Source: Opitutales bacterium (GTDB lineage Bacteria; Verrucomicrobiota; Verrucomicrobiia; Opitutales; Intestinicryptomonadaceae). Taken from it: a stretch of 10,504 bases of DNA. Shown piece by piece: positions 1-7,163 of the stretch. A program made the position numbers and the translations under genes. The number at the start of each line of letters is the position of its first letter. Position 1 is the first letter of the stretch. The notes below the pieces were generated by a model. The model made no database searches and was not told the DNA's origin. It saw only the letters and a list, made by a program, of their open reading frames with translations. The DNA lies in assembly GCA_021641325.1 (NCBI GenBank), contig JAJXPD010000068.1:1-10504 (forward strand), in the 5' to 3' direction.

Positions 1-9
1 AAAAATTAC

Positions 10-38
10 TTGACTCGTGGGTAGAAATGGCAAAAAAT
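10..38 (+). promoter_or_regulatory. possible dcw promoter
   Basis: TTGACT at 10-15 matches five of six bases of the sigma-70 -35 consensus. Seventeen bases later AAAAAT (33-38) matches four of six bases of the -10 consensus. A start near 44-46 would give a short leader carrying GGAGAG (49-54) before the mraZ ATG at 67. The TGG boxes would then cover the spacer, the -10 and the transcription start, which suits repression by MraZ. The -10 is weak and the region is A-rich, so this is a tentative call; the real promoter could lie upstream of the window. Confidence 0.35.
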
Positions 39-60
39 GGAGGAAAATGGAGAGCATGGG
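18..60 (+). promoter_or_regulatory. MraZ operator (TGG boxes, 10-bp period)
   Basis: TGG occurs at 18, 28, 38 and 48, exactly 10 bp apart, with a fifth at 57 that is one base short of the period. The middle three boxes have an A-rich 5' flank (GAAATGG, AAAATGG, AAAATGG) separated by 3 nt. Known MraZ sites are direct repeats with the same 10-bp period: TGGGA plus 5-nt spacers in E. coli, and AAAGTGG plus 3-nt spacers in mollicutes. The array sits immediately before the mraZ gene, as in those systems. I infer autoregulation of the cluster by MraZ. Period, motif and position agree; direct binding is untested. Confidence 0.75.
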
Positions 61-66
61 TTAGAG

Positions 67-537
67 ATGTCCGAAGAACATACAGTTGGCGATACTTACG
101 CGGGTACTTTTATGAAAGTGCTCGACGAGAAGCGTCGCATAACTATCCCCGCAAAGTGGAGGTTCAAGGACGACGACGGCGAAAACTCTTATCTTGCGAT
201 ACTTGTGAAATACGGCACATACAACGCCGTCCGCGTAATGCCGCCCGACATGGCGGCGGAACTCCGCTCGAAAATTTCGAAAATCCCGATTACGAACGTC
301 GCAAAACAGCGTGCGCTGGCAAAATTCCTGCAAAACGCATGCACATTCGGTTGCGACAAACAGGGGCGAATAATGCTTGACGAATCCATACTTGCGAAAG
401 CGGACATAAAAAAGGAAGTCTGCATGGCGGGCATGGGCGCAAATTTCGACCTGTGGAATCCCGAACATCGCGCCAAATGGCTCGGAGAATCCCCCGACGA
501 CGACGATACCGCGCTGCTCGAAGAATTGGGTATATAA
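67..537 (+). CDS. mraZ: MraZ, transcriptional regulator of the dcw cluster
   Basis: This encodes a 156-residue MraZ, close to the usual length of about 150. MraZ is a ring-forming DNA-binding protein with two AbrB/SpoVT-type halves that regulates its own dcw operon. The first half has LDEKRRITIPAKWR (19-32), matching the family motif LDEKGRLTIPAKFR; the second has CDKQGRIML (96-104). The C-terminal tail is acidic (DDDD at 144-147). An in-frame ATG at 37 would add ten residues, but these are encoded by the TGG-box operator. The ATG at 67 leaves the operator upstream, keeps the GxYxxxLDEK-like N-terminus (from Y11) and has GGAGAG at 49-54, so I chose it. The G-to-R change in the first DEKGR motif is unusual. 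The family call is firm; the start is less certain. Confidence 0.93.
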   Translation: MSEEHTVGDTYAGTFMKVLDEKRRITIPAKWRFKDDDGENSYLAILVKYGTYNAVRVMPPDMAAELRSKISKIPITNVAKQRALAKFLQNACTFGCDKQGRIMLDESILAKADIKKEVCMAGMGANFDLWNPEHRAKWLGESPDDDDTALLEELGI

Positions 538-630
538 ACCGCCGAACGCATATGAAGCCGAATTTTACAGAAAACAAAAGGACGCAAACGGCGTTTCGAC
601 AAAAACTTTTTCCAGATTTACCGCAAATTA

Positions 631-1569
631 ATGCAATATTCAGATGACGACAATTTTCGCGAAGCCCCCAAGCAACACAAACCCGTGCTGCTCGAAGATG
701 TCGTGAAAATTTTGTCGCCGCGCGACGGTAAAACATACCTCGACTGCACGTTCGGGGGCGGCGGACACACGAGGAGAATCCTCGAATCGGCGGACTGCAA
801 AGTGGTGTCGCTCGACCGCGACCCCGCCGCAATCGAACGCGCAAAAGCGGTGTCGGCGGACTACCCCGACCGCTTCGAATTCCGCCCCCTCGCATTCTCC
901 GATTTGGACATGCTCGGCGGCGAAAGCTTTGCGGGAATACTCTTCGACTTCGGCGTGTCGTCGTTCCAGCTCGACACCCCCGAACGCGGATTTTCGTTCA
1001 TGCGCGAGGGGCCGCTCGACATGCGCATGGACACCACAAAGGGCTTCACCGCCCGCGAATACATCGAAAGCGCGGACGAATCCGAGCTTGTCGAAATTCT
1101 GCGCGAATACGGCGAAGAGCCGCGCGCGCGCAAAATCGCCCGCGCGATAATCGCCGCGCGCGAGGCGGACAAAATATCGACGACCGCCGAACTCGCAAAG
1201 GCAATCGCCGAAGCCGCGCCCTCGCACGAGAGAATCCACCCCGCGACGCGTGCGTTTCAGGCTCTGCGCATAAAGGTAAACGACGAGCTGGGGGAAATCG
1301 AACGCGCGTTGCCCAAGGCGTTCGCCGCGCTCGAAAACGGCGGAGCGATGGCGGCGATAAGCTTCCATTCGCTCGAAGACAGAATAGTCAAAAAATTTTT
1401 CAAAAAGGCGGCGGGGAGACCCGAAGACCGCTTCGACACCTCGTTCGTACAGGACAGGGTAAAGCTTGCGGAACTGCTCACGCGCAAGCCGATTCTGCCG
1501 TCGGAAGAGGAAACAGCGAACAATCCGAGAAGCCGCAGCGCAAAGCTCCGCGCCATAAGAAAGGACTAA
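631..1569 (+). CDS. rsmH: RsmH (MraW), 16S rRNA m4C1402 methyltransferase
   Basis: This is a 312-residue full-length RsmH, the SAM-dependent enzyme that N4-methylates C1402 of 16S rRNA in the ribosomal P site. Visible motifs are HKPVLL (16-21), the SAM-binding DCTFGGGGH (38-46), LDRDP (61-65), FDFGVSSFQLD (105-115, usually DLGVSSPQLD), RGFSF and GPLDMRMD, then HPATRAFQALRIKVNDELG, ISFHSLEDRIVKKFF and a C-terminal NPRSRSAKLRAIRK. All core blocks are present in order. The ATG at 631 gives the normal short lead before HKPVLL. A 93-bp A-rich gap (538-630) separates it from mraZ, and no clear Shine-Dalgarno site precedes this ATG. It is conserved as the second gene of dcw clusters. Confidence 0.97.
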   Translation: MQYSDDDNFREAPKQHKPVLLEDVVKILSPRDGKTYLDCTFGGGGHTRRILESADCKVVSLDRDPAAIERAKAVSADYPDRFEFRPLAFSDLDMLGGESFAGILFDFGVSSFQLDTPERGFSFMREGPLDMRMDTTKGFTAREYIESADESELVEILREYGEEPRARKIARAIIAAREADKISTTAELAKAIAEAAPSHERIHPATRAFQALRIKVNDELGEIERALPKAFAALENGGAMAAISFHSLEDRIVKKFFKKAAGRPEDRFDTSFVQDRVKLAELLTRKPILPSEEETANNPRSRSAKLRAIRKD

Positions 1570-1571
1570 CA

Positions 1572-1940
1572 ATGAAAAACAAAAGCATTGCAGTGATAGC
1601 AGTATTGGTCGGACTTCTCCTGTGCGTGGTTTGCACGGGCTTCTTCGCGGTGTCGGCGGAACGCCAGCAGAAGCGCGAAATCTCGCGCCAAATAGCCTCG
1701 CACGAGCGTGCCATAAAACAGCTCAGGCGCGACAACGAAGAGCTTTCAGTAAAAATCGCCGAAAAGGAAAACCCCGCCCTGCTCACGCGCCGCGCAAGCA
1801 CAAGGCTCGTGCGCCCGCAGATGACGGCGGTCGTCTGGGCGTACGAAAACTACGACGGCGGCAGAATCGACTTCGGCGGAAAATCAAAGGGACTTGTCTC
1901 GTTCAAAGCCCCCGATAAGAAAGGCGCGGTTCGTCAATGA
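1572..1940 (+). CDS. ftsL: FtsL-like cell division protein
   Basis: This is a 122-residue bitopic membrane protein. A short Lys-containing N-terminus is followed by one hydrophobic segment (about 6-27), then a charged coiled-coil-like stretch (about 30-70, rich in E, K, R and Q with heptad-spaced I and L), then a less structured tail. Size, topology and place between rsmH and ftsI fit FtsL, which joins FtsB and FtsQ in the divisome and activates FtsW-FtsI. FtsL proteins are poorly conserved, so the call rests on architecture and context. AAAGGA (1560-1565) lies 6 nt before the ATG and is a good ribosome site. Its TGA overlaps the ftsI ATG (ATGA), suggesting coupled translation. Confidence 0.8.
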   Translation: MKNKSIAVIAVLVGLLLCVVCTGFFAVSAERQQKREISRQIASHERAIKQLRRDNEELSVKIAEKENPALLTRRASTRLVRPQMTAVVWAYENYDGGRIDFGGKSKGLVSFKAPDKKGAVRQ

Positions 1941-3946
1941 CGCGCAGGCGGCGGAAGACTTCCATTTTCATATACACGGGGAGACTCGCGTTTGTCTCGC
2001 TGTGCATAGTGGGGGTGTTCTGCGCAATTTTCGCGCGGCTGTATTTTCTGCACGTAGTAAGGAGCGACGCAAGCATCGAGGCGACCGACAAGGCGCGAAA
2101 ACTCTTCGACAAAATCCCCGCGCGGCGCGGCAACATTGTAGACTCGAAAGACAACCTGCTCGCCACAAGCCGCCCCGTAATCACGATCGGCGCAGACCCC
2201 GAGCGCGTGGAGTTCGACGAAGCGGGCAGGGAGAAGCTCCGCAAGCTCGCGGAAATCCTCAAAATGCGCCCCGCCGACGTCTTCGCAATCTGTACGCCCT
2301 ATCAGGACGCCGAGAAAATCGGGCGCGTCAAAAACCGCCTCGACGAGCGGCAGACCCAGCGTCTGCGCAGCATAGGCGTAAACCTCAACATGACTTTCGA
2401 AGAGCTTTTGCGCAAGTGCCTGACGACCCCGCGCACCGAGCTTTCCGTGGAACGCCGCGTCGAACAGACCGCGCAAAAGCCAAAGGTTTTTGCGGAGCTT
2501 GCGCGCATTCTGCAAGTGCCGCAAAAGGAGCTTGAACGCAATTTTGCGTCGTTCTCGCCGCGCTGGAAAAAAATCGCCGAAAACCTCGACGACGCCACAT
2601 ACACGCAAATCAGGGCGCTGAAAATCAAGGGAATCCGCGGCGATAGAAAATACGTGCGCGTGTATCCGTCGGGACGCCTCACCGCGCACATCGTGGGCTT
2701 TGTCAACAAGGAGTTCAGCGCGGAACAGGGAATCGAAAAACAGTTCGACTACTACCTCCACGGGCAGGACGGCTGGATTGAAACCGAGCGCGACGGACAC
2801 CGCGAAGAGCTTGTCCACTACCGCTCGCGCGACGTCGCCCCGACCGACGGGCTGAACGTGGAGCTTTCGATAGACTCTATAATTCAGGAAATGGCGAACC
2901 GCGAGGTGCGCAGCATAGTTTCGCAGTTCAACCCCAAAAGCGCGACGATTATCGTAAGCGAACCGTCCACGGGCTACATTCTCGCGATGGCAAGCTATCC
3001 CGACTTCGACCCCAACGAATACAACAAGGCCGAGCAGGACTCGCTCCGCAACCGCGCAATCTGCGACCAGTACGAGCCGGGATCCACATTCAAAATCGTC
3101 TCGATTTCCGCCGCCCTCAACGAATCGCTCGTGGGGCCCGACGACGTTTTCGACTGCAACGCGCCGACAATCACATACCGCGGCAGGGTTCTGCGCCTGC
3201 CCAAGGAGGCGCACAAAATGGGCAACCTCACCGTGCGCGAGATAACCAAAAAAAGCTCGAACAAAGGCTCGGCGCACCTCGGCATTCTGCTCGGCGAAAG
3301 GAAGCTCTACCACTACGCGAGGCTCTACGGATTCGGCGAAAAGACCGACATCGGGCTTGTCGGCGAAATCGGCGGCACGCTCCACAAAGTCAAGGACTGG
3401 GACGGACTCACGATTACCCGACTGCCAATGGGGCACGCCGTGGCGGTCACGCCGCTGCAAGTCCACTGCGCTATGAGCGTGATAGCAAATCAGGGAATTT
3501 ACATGCAGCCGCAGCTTGTCAAGCGCGTGTTCGACAAACGCGGCGAAACGGTCGTCGCCTACCCCCCCAAAGCCCTGCGCAGGGTTATAAAGCCGCGCAT
3601 CGCAACCCTCATGAGCGACATGCTCTCGGAGGTCGTAAGCGACACGGGCACGGCCCGACGCGCCGCGCTCCGCGGCTTCAAGGTGGCGGGCAAAACGGGA
3701 ACTTCGCAAAAAATAATAAACGGAACTTACAGCACGCGCGACCACGTTGCGTCTTTCACGGGCTTCTTCCCCGCGCAGCGTCCGCGCCTCGTGATTACTG
3801 TTGTGGTGGATTCTCCGAAGTTGAAGGGCGTGGGATACGGCGGCATAGTCGCCGCGCCGTCGTTCAAGAACGTCGCCGAACAGGCGGCAAACTACCTCGG
3901 AATCCAAACCGACGAAGACTACGAAAAAATGGTTGCTTGGAGATAG
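1937..3946 (+). CDS. ftsI: FtsI/PBP2-type septal peptidoglycan transpeptidase
   Basis: This is a 669-residue class B penicillin-binding protein (PBP3/FtsI type), which cross-links septal peptidoglycan on the outer face of the inner membrane with FtsW. A basic cytoplasmic start (RRRRK, 3-7) precedes one membrane segment (about 16-36). The pedestal begins with RRGNIVDS (63-70, family RGxIxDR). Transpeptidase motifs are intact: STFK (383-386, catalytic Ser383), SSN (440-442) and KTGT (586-589). No PASTA domain follows; the protein ends about 80 residues after KTGT. It is roughly 80 residues longer than E. coli FtsI (588). The extra length lies in the pedestal, where a helical unit seems to occur twice (104-148 and 188-233). 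AAGAAAGG (1917-1924) is a possible ribosome site inside ftsL. Confidence 0.96.
   Translation: MTRRRRKTSIFIYTGRLAFVSLCIVGVFCAIFARLYFLHVVRSDASIEATDKARKLFDKIPARRGNIVDSKDNLLATSRPVITIGADPERVEFDEAGREKLRKLAEILKMRPADVFAICTPYQDAEKIGRVKNRLDERQTQRLRSIGVNLNMTFEELLRKCLTTPRTELSVERRVEQTAQKPKVFAELARILQVPQKELERNFASFSPRWKKIAENLDDATYTQIRALKIKGIRGDRKYVRVYPSGRLTAHIVGFVNKEFSAEQGIEKQFDYYLHGQDGWIETERDGHREELVHYRSRDVAPTDGLNVELSIDSIIQEMANREVRSIVSQFNPKSATIIVSEPSTGYILAMASYPDFDPNEYNKAEQDSLRNRAICDQYEPGSTFKIVSISAALNESLVGPDDVFDCNAPTITYRGRVLRLPKEAHKMGNLTVREITKKSSNKGSAHLGILLGERKLYHYARLYGFGEKTDIGLVGEIGGTLHKVKDWDGLTITRLPMGHAVAVTPLQVHCAMSVIANQGIYMQPQLVKRVFDKRGETVVAYPPKALRRVIKPRIATLMSDMLSEVVSDTGTARRAALRGFKVAGKTGTSQKIINGTYSTRDHVASFTGFFPAQRPRLVITVVVDSPKLKGVGYGGIVAAPSFKNVAEQAANYLGIQTDEDYEKMVAWR
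3939..3944 (+). promoter_or_regulatory. ribosome binding site deciding the murE start
   Basis: GGAGAT lies 9 nt before the ATG at 3954 and inside the last codons of ftsI. It favours that ATG over the in-frame TTG at 3933, which would overlap ftsI by 14 bp and has no comparable purine-rich site in front. Confidence 0.6.
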
Positions 3947-3953
3947 ATTTAAT

Positions 3954-5531
3954 ATGATAGGGTTTTCAAATTTAAACAGTCTGATTTCATTGTGCGGCGC
4001 AAGAAGCCGCTTCGGCTCGCTCTCTTTCGCGCAGCAGGAGGGCGGTCTTCCCGCGTACACGGCGGGCGACCTCGCAAAGGCGGTCGGCGCGCTTAAAATC
4101 ACGGGCGACAAAACCGCCGAAATCAAAATGCTCATTGCCGACAGCAGGCGCGTTGTGCCCAACACGGCGTTCTTCGCTGTAAAGGGTCTGCACACCGACG
4201 GCAACATCTATGTCGAAGAGGCGGCGCACAGGGGCGCGGTCGCGGTGGTCTCGGAAGAGCCGGCGCCGAAAGTATTTCCCGCGGCGTGGATTCAGGTTGC
4301 CGACATAGCGGAGGCTACCGCGGCGGCGGCCAAAAGCTTTTACGGAAACGCCGACGGACTCCTCGAAACTTTCGCGATTACGGGCACGAACGGCAAGACG
4401 AGCGTCAGCTGGATGCTTCAAAAAATGCTCGACGGCGCGGGTTCGAAATGCGGGCTTGTGGGAACTATCCACTACGACCTCGGCGGCAGGTGCCTGCCCG
4501 CCGCGCGGACGACTCCCGAAGCGTTGGAGCTTCACGCAATGCTAAGCCAAATGCGCTACGCAGGGTGCTCGGCGGTGGCGATGGAATTCAGCTCGCACGC
4601 GATAGAACAGAAGCGCGTAAAGGGAATCGCCGTAGACTGCGCGTGCTTCCTCAACCTCACGCAGGACCACTTGGACTACCACAAGACGATGGAGTCGTAC
4701 TTCGAGGTGAAGGCGTCGCTGTTCACGGGCGCGCTCGGCAAAAAGCCGAAGGCTGCGGTAATCAATTTCGACGACCCGCGCGGCAGGGAAATCGCCGCAA
4801 GGCTCTCGCCCGAAACGAAGCTAGTGTCGTTTGCGGTTGACGCCGAAGACGCGGTTGTCCGCGCGAAAGACGTAAACATGCTTCCGCAGAAGTCGGAGTT
4901 CACGCTCGTGTGGCCCGACGGCGAAGTCCGCACGACGGTCAACATGCCGGGGCACTACAACGTCTCGAACGCGCTCGCGGCTCTTGCGGCGATTTACGCT
5001 TCGGGGCGCGACGTCGCGGCGGCTGCGAAAACCCTCCAAAACTTTTCGGGCGTCCCCGGCCGAATGGAGAAAGTCAAAAGCCCCGCTAAGTTCGATATTT
5101 TCGTGGACTACGCCCACACCGACGACGCCCTCAAAAACGGGCTTTCGATGCTGAGAAAAGTCGCAAAGGGAAAGCTGCTTGTTGTCTTCGGCTGCGGCGG
5201 CAGGCGCGACAAAACAAAACGCCCCAAGATGACGCGCGTCGTCCAGCAGTACGCCGACTTCGCGTGGGCGACTTCCGACAACCCGCGCGGAGAGGACGTC
5301 AAGGCGATTTTCGAAGACATGAAAACGGGCGTCTCCGACGCTTCGAAAATCGAATTCGTGGAGGACAGGCGCAGGGCGATAAACCTCGCAATCGACGCCG
5401 CCTCCGACGGCGACTGCATTCTCATTGCGGGCAAGGGGCACGAAACTTTCCAGGAACTCGGCGACACAATCATTCCCTTCGACGACAAGCGCGTCGCGGA
5501 GGAGCTTTTGAAGCTCAAAGGACTTTCATAA
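3954..5531 (+). CDS. murE: MurE, UDP-MurNAc-L-Ala-D-Glu:meso-DAP ligase
   Basis: This is a 525-residue Mur ligase that adds the third stem-peptide residue using ATP in the cytoplasm. Motifs in order: DSRRVVPNTAFFAVKG (from D63; family DSR, FVAxxG), the ATP loop GTNGKTS (144-150), AMEFSSHAI with the conserved Glu, TQDHLDYH, GHYNVSNAL, VPGRMEKV, VDYAHTDDAL (usually DYAHTPDAL), GCGGRRDKTKRP, DNPRGED (442-448) and GKGHETFQ. The DNPR motif marks meso-diaminopimelate rather than lysine specificity, an established family rule. The N-terminus is about 35 residues longer than in E. coli MurE before the DSR block. I see no in-frame start that removes most of it without damaging the domain. It begins 7 nt after ftsI, with a good ribosome site. 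Confidence 0.96.
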   Translation: MIGFSNLNSLISLCGARSRFGSLSFAQQEGGLPAYTAGDLAKAVGALKITGDKTAEIKMLIADSRRVVPNTAFFAVKGLHTDGNIYVEEAAHRGAVAVVSEEPAPKVFPAAWIQVADIAEATAAAAKSFYGNADGLLETFAITGTNGKTSVSWMLQKMLDGAGSKCGLVGTIHYDLGGRCLPAARTTPEALELHAMLSQMRYAGCSAVAMEFSSHAIEQKRVKGIAVDCACFLNLTQDHLDYHKTMESYFEVKASLFTGALGKKPKAAVINFDDPRGREIAARLSPETKLVSFAVDAEDAVVRAKDVNMLPQKSEFTLVWPDGEVRTTVNMPGHYNVSNALAALAAIYASGRDVAAAAKTLQNFSGVPGRMEKVKSPAKFDIFVDYAHTDDALKNGLSMLRKVAKGKLLVVFGCGGRRDKTKRPKMTRVVQQYADFAWATSDNPRGEDVKAIFEDMKTGVSDASKIEFVEDRRRAINLAIDAASDGDCILIAGKGHETFQELGDTIIPFDDKRVAEELLKLKGLS

Positions 5532-5558
5532 ACACAAACACCAAACATTACAAACGAC

Positions 5559-7163
5559 ATGCCTTTCTTTAAAGCAGACGATTTACAAGCGTGGACGGGC
5601 GGCAAATGGTCGAAGCTCGACCCCTCCCGCAAACCCGAAATACGCGGATTTTCAAACGACAGCAGAAACATCGGCAAAGACTTCGCTTTCGTGGCAATCA
5701 AGGCGGAGCGCGACGGGCACGACTTCGCCGCCGCCGCCGCCGCCAACGGCGCAACAGCAATCATCGCCGAGCGCGAGCTTGACGTCGAAATTCCGACGCT
5801 CGTCGTAAAGGACTCCCTCAAAGCCTTTCAGCGCATAGCAAAAATGCACAGACTGCGCTTCGAACACCCCGTCGTTGGAATAACGGGCTCGTGCGGCAAG
5901 ACCTCCACAAAGGAAATGCTCGCAAAGCTCACGGCGTGGAAAAACCCGCTCATAACCGAAAAGAATTTCAACAACGAAATCGGCGTGCCGCTTACGCTCA
6001 CCCGCATAGACCTGCGCCAAAATCAGCTTGCAATCGTCGAGGCGGGCGTGGGCGCGCCCGACCAAATGCGCGAGCTTGCCACCATGATTGAACCCGACAT
6101 CGCAATAATCACAAACGTCGGGCTTTCGCACCTCGAAAGGTTCGAGCAGGTCGGGAACGTCGCCAAGGAAAAGGCGGTTCTGCCCGCGCACGCCGCAGAC
6201 GGCGGCTGGTGTCTGATGCACCACAACCTGCTCGGCTGGAAGGCGTTTGACGAGCTTAAATGCAAAAAGGCGATAGTCGCCCCCGCCGATGCCCCCGAAT
6301 TCAAGGCGGACCTCGTTTTCAGATACGCCGTTTCCGACATCGAAAACGACTTCGCGGCAATCGACATGTGCATTGAAGGCGGCGACGAATACTATTTCGA
6401 AGTACCGCAAATGACAAAGGGCATGCTCGAAAACGCCCTCCTTGCCATAGCCGCAACTCTCATGCTCGGCGGGCGCGAAGAGCAGATGGCGCAGACGCTC
6501 GAAGGCTTTGCGCCGCTTCCCATGCGCGGCGGAATAGTCGAAACCGACGCCGCAAAATACTACCTCGACTGCTACAACGCCTCGCCCACGTCGATGAAAG
6601 ACGCCCTTGCGCGCTTCGCAAAAATTTCGGAGTCCGCCGAAAAACGCGCGTACGTTTTGGGAACGATGGCGGAGCTTGGGCTTGCCTCGCACCCGCACCA
6701 CAAGGACATCGGCGCGCACATTCAGCCCTACTCGAACGACGTCGCAGTGCTCGTCGGCGCGTTCGCGGACGTCTACAAAACGGGGCTTCTCGAAAACGGC
6801 TGGGACGAAAAGAACATATTTGTGTTCGACACCGCCGAAGCCGCAAAGGCGAAAGTCGCCGAGCTAGGCGGATTCGTGTTCGTAAAGGGAAGCCGCGTGT
6901 GCGCCCTCGAAAAGGCTCTGCCCGACGCCGTGCTAGAAAAGCTTTCCGCAGCCCCCGCCAAGCGCGGCGAACCCGAAGAAGAACCCGAAGAAGAAACGCC
7001 CGCCGCCCCCGCAAACGAAGTCGGGGAATCGGACGTCGGCGAAGACATTGAAGACGAAGACTCGGACGAATTTGAAGATGCCGACGACGGCGTAGACGAC
7101 GGCGGCGAAGACTCAGAAGATTTCGAAGAAGAAGACGACGAGGACGAAAGGGAGAGAATATAA
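5559..7163 (+). CDS. murF: MurF, UDP-MurNAc-tripeptide:D-Ala-D-Ala ligase, with acidic tail
   Basis: This is a 534-residue MurF, which joins D-Ala-D-Ala to UDP-MurNAc-tripeptide. It has NDSRNIGKDFAFVAIK (family DSR), the ATP loop GSCGKTST (110-117), NFNNEIGVPLTL, VEAGVGAPDQM (usually ExGAxxxGEI), NVGLSHLERF with the conserved His, LDCYNASPTSM, LGTMAELG and VKGSRVCALE. The family HNxxN motif reads GMLEN (288-292), so only the last Asn remains. The ligase ends near residue 468. Residues 471-534 form a tail with 37 Asp/Glu in 64 positions and only two Arg; E. coli MurF is 452 residues and lacks it. A (GCC)6 run at 5727-5744 encodes part of an Ala stretch. The 27-nt A/C-rich leader has no Shine-Dalgarno site. 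Its TAA overlaps the mraY ATG by one base. Confidence 0.95.
   Translation: MPFFKADDLQAWTGGKWSKLDPSRKPEIRGFSNDSRNIGKDFAFVAIKAERDGHDFAAAAAANGATAIIAERELDVEIPTLVVKDSLKAFQRIAKMHRLRFEHPVVGITGSCGKTSTKEMLAKLTAWKNPLITEKNFNNEIGVPLTLTRIDLRQNQLAIVEAGVGAPDQMRELATMIEPDIAIITNVGLSHLERFEQVGNVAKEKAVLPAHAADGGWCLMHHNLLGWKAFDELKCKKAIVAPADAPEFKADLVFRYAVSDIENDFAAIDMCIEGGDEYYFEVPQMTKGMLENALLAIAATLMLGGREEQMAQTLEGFAPLPMRGGIVETDAAKYYLDCYNASPTSMKDALARFAKISESAEKRAYVLGTMAELGLASHPHHKDIGAHIQPYSNDVAVLVGAFADVYKTGLLENGWDEKNIFVFDTAEAAKAKVAELGGFVFVKGSRVCALEKALPDAVLEKLSAAPAKRGEPEEEPEEETPAAPANEVGESDVGEDIEDEDSDEFEDADDGVDDGGEDSEDFEEEDDEDERERI

Noticed and set aside
586-596. Short inverted repeat AAACGGCGTTT as a terminator or operator before rsmH
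   Set aside because: The arms are 5 bp with a 1-nt centre and there is no T tract; too weak and likely chance.
552-647. A 31-codon frame (MKPNFTENKR...) in the mraZ-rsmH gap overlapping the rsmH start
   Set aside because: No ribosome site, no recognisable feature, and too short to support. It could be a coupling leader but nothing shows it.
640-1572. A 310-codon minus-strand frame opposite rsmH
   Set aside because: Shadow of rsmH; no family motif, and the + strand frame is a complete RsmH.
3933-3953. TTG at 3933 as the murE start
   Set aside because: It would overlap ftsI and lacks a ribosome site, whereas the ATG at 3954 has GGAGAT at a good distance.
1934-4207. A 757-codon open frame on the minus strand opposite ftsI and the start of murE
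   Set aside because: Its product has no recognisable motif and is rich in Arg, Val and Ala, as expected from the antisense of a GC-biased gene. ftsI on the + strand has all its catalytic motifs.
5652-6719. A 355-codon minus-strand frame opposite murF
   Set aside because: Shadow frame produced by codon bias of murF; low-complexity Arg/Val/Gly product with no motif.
6969-7160. Acidic MurF tail as a frameshift artefact
   Set aside because: Codon choice in the tail resembles the rest of the gene, the frame stays open to a stop that overlaps mraY in the same TAATG form as the next junction, and the ligase domain is complete upstream.
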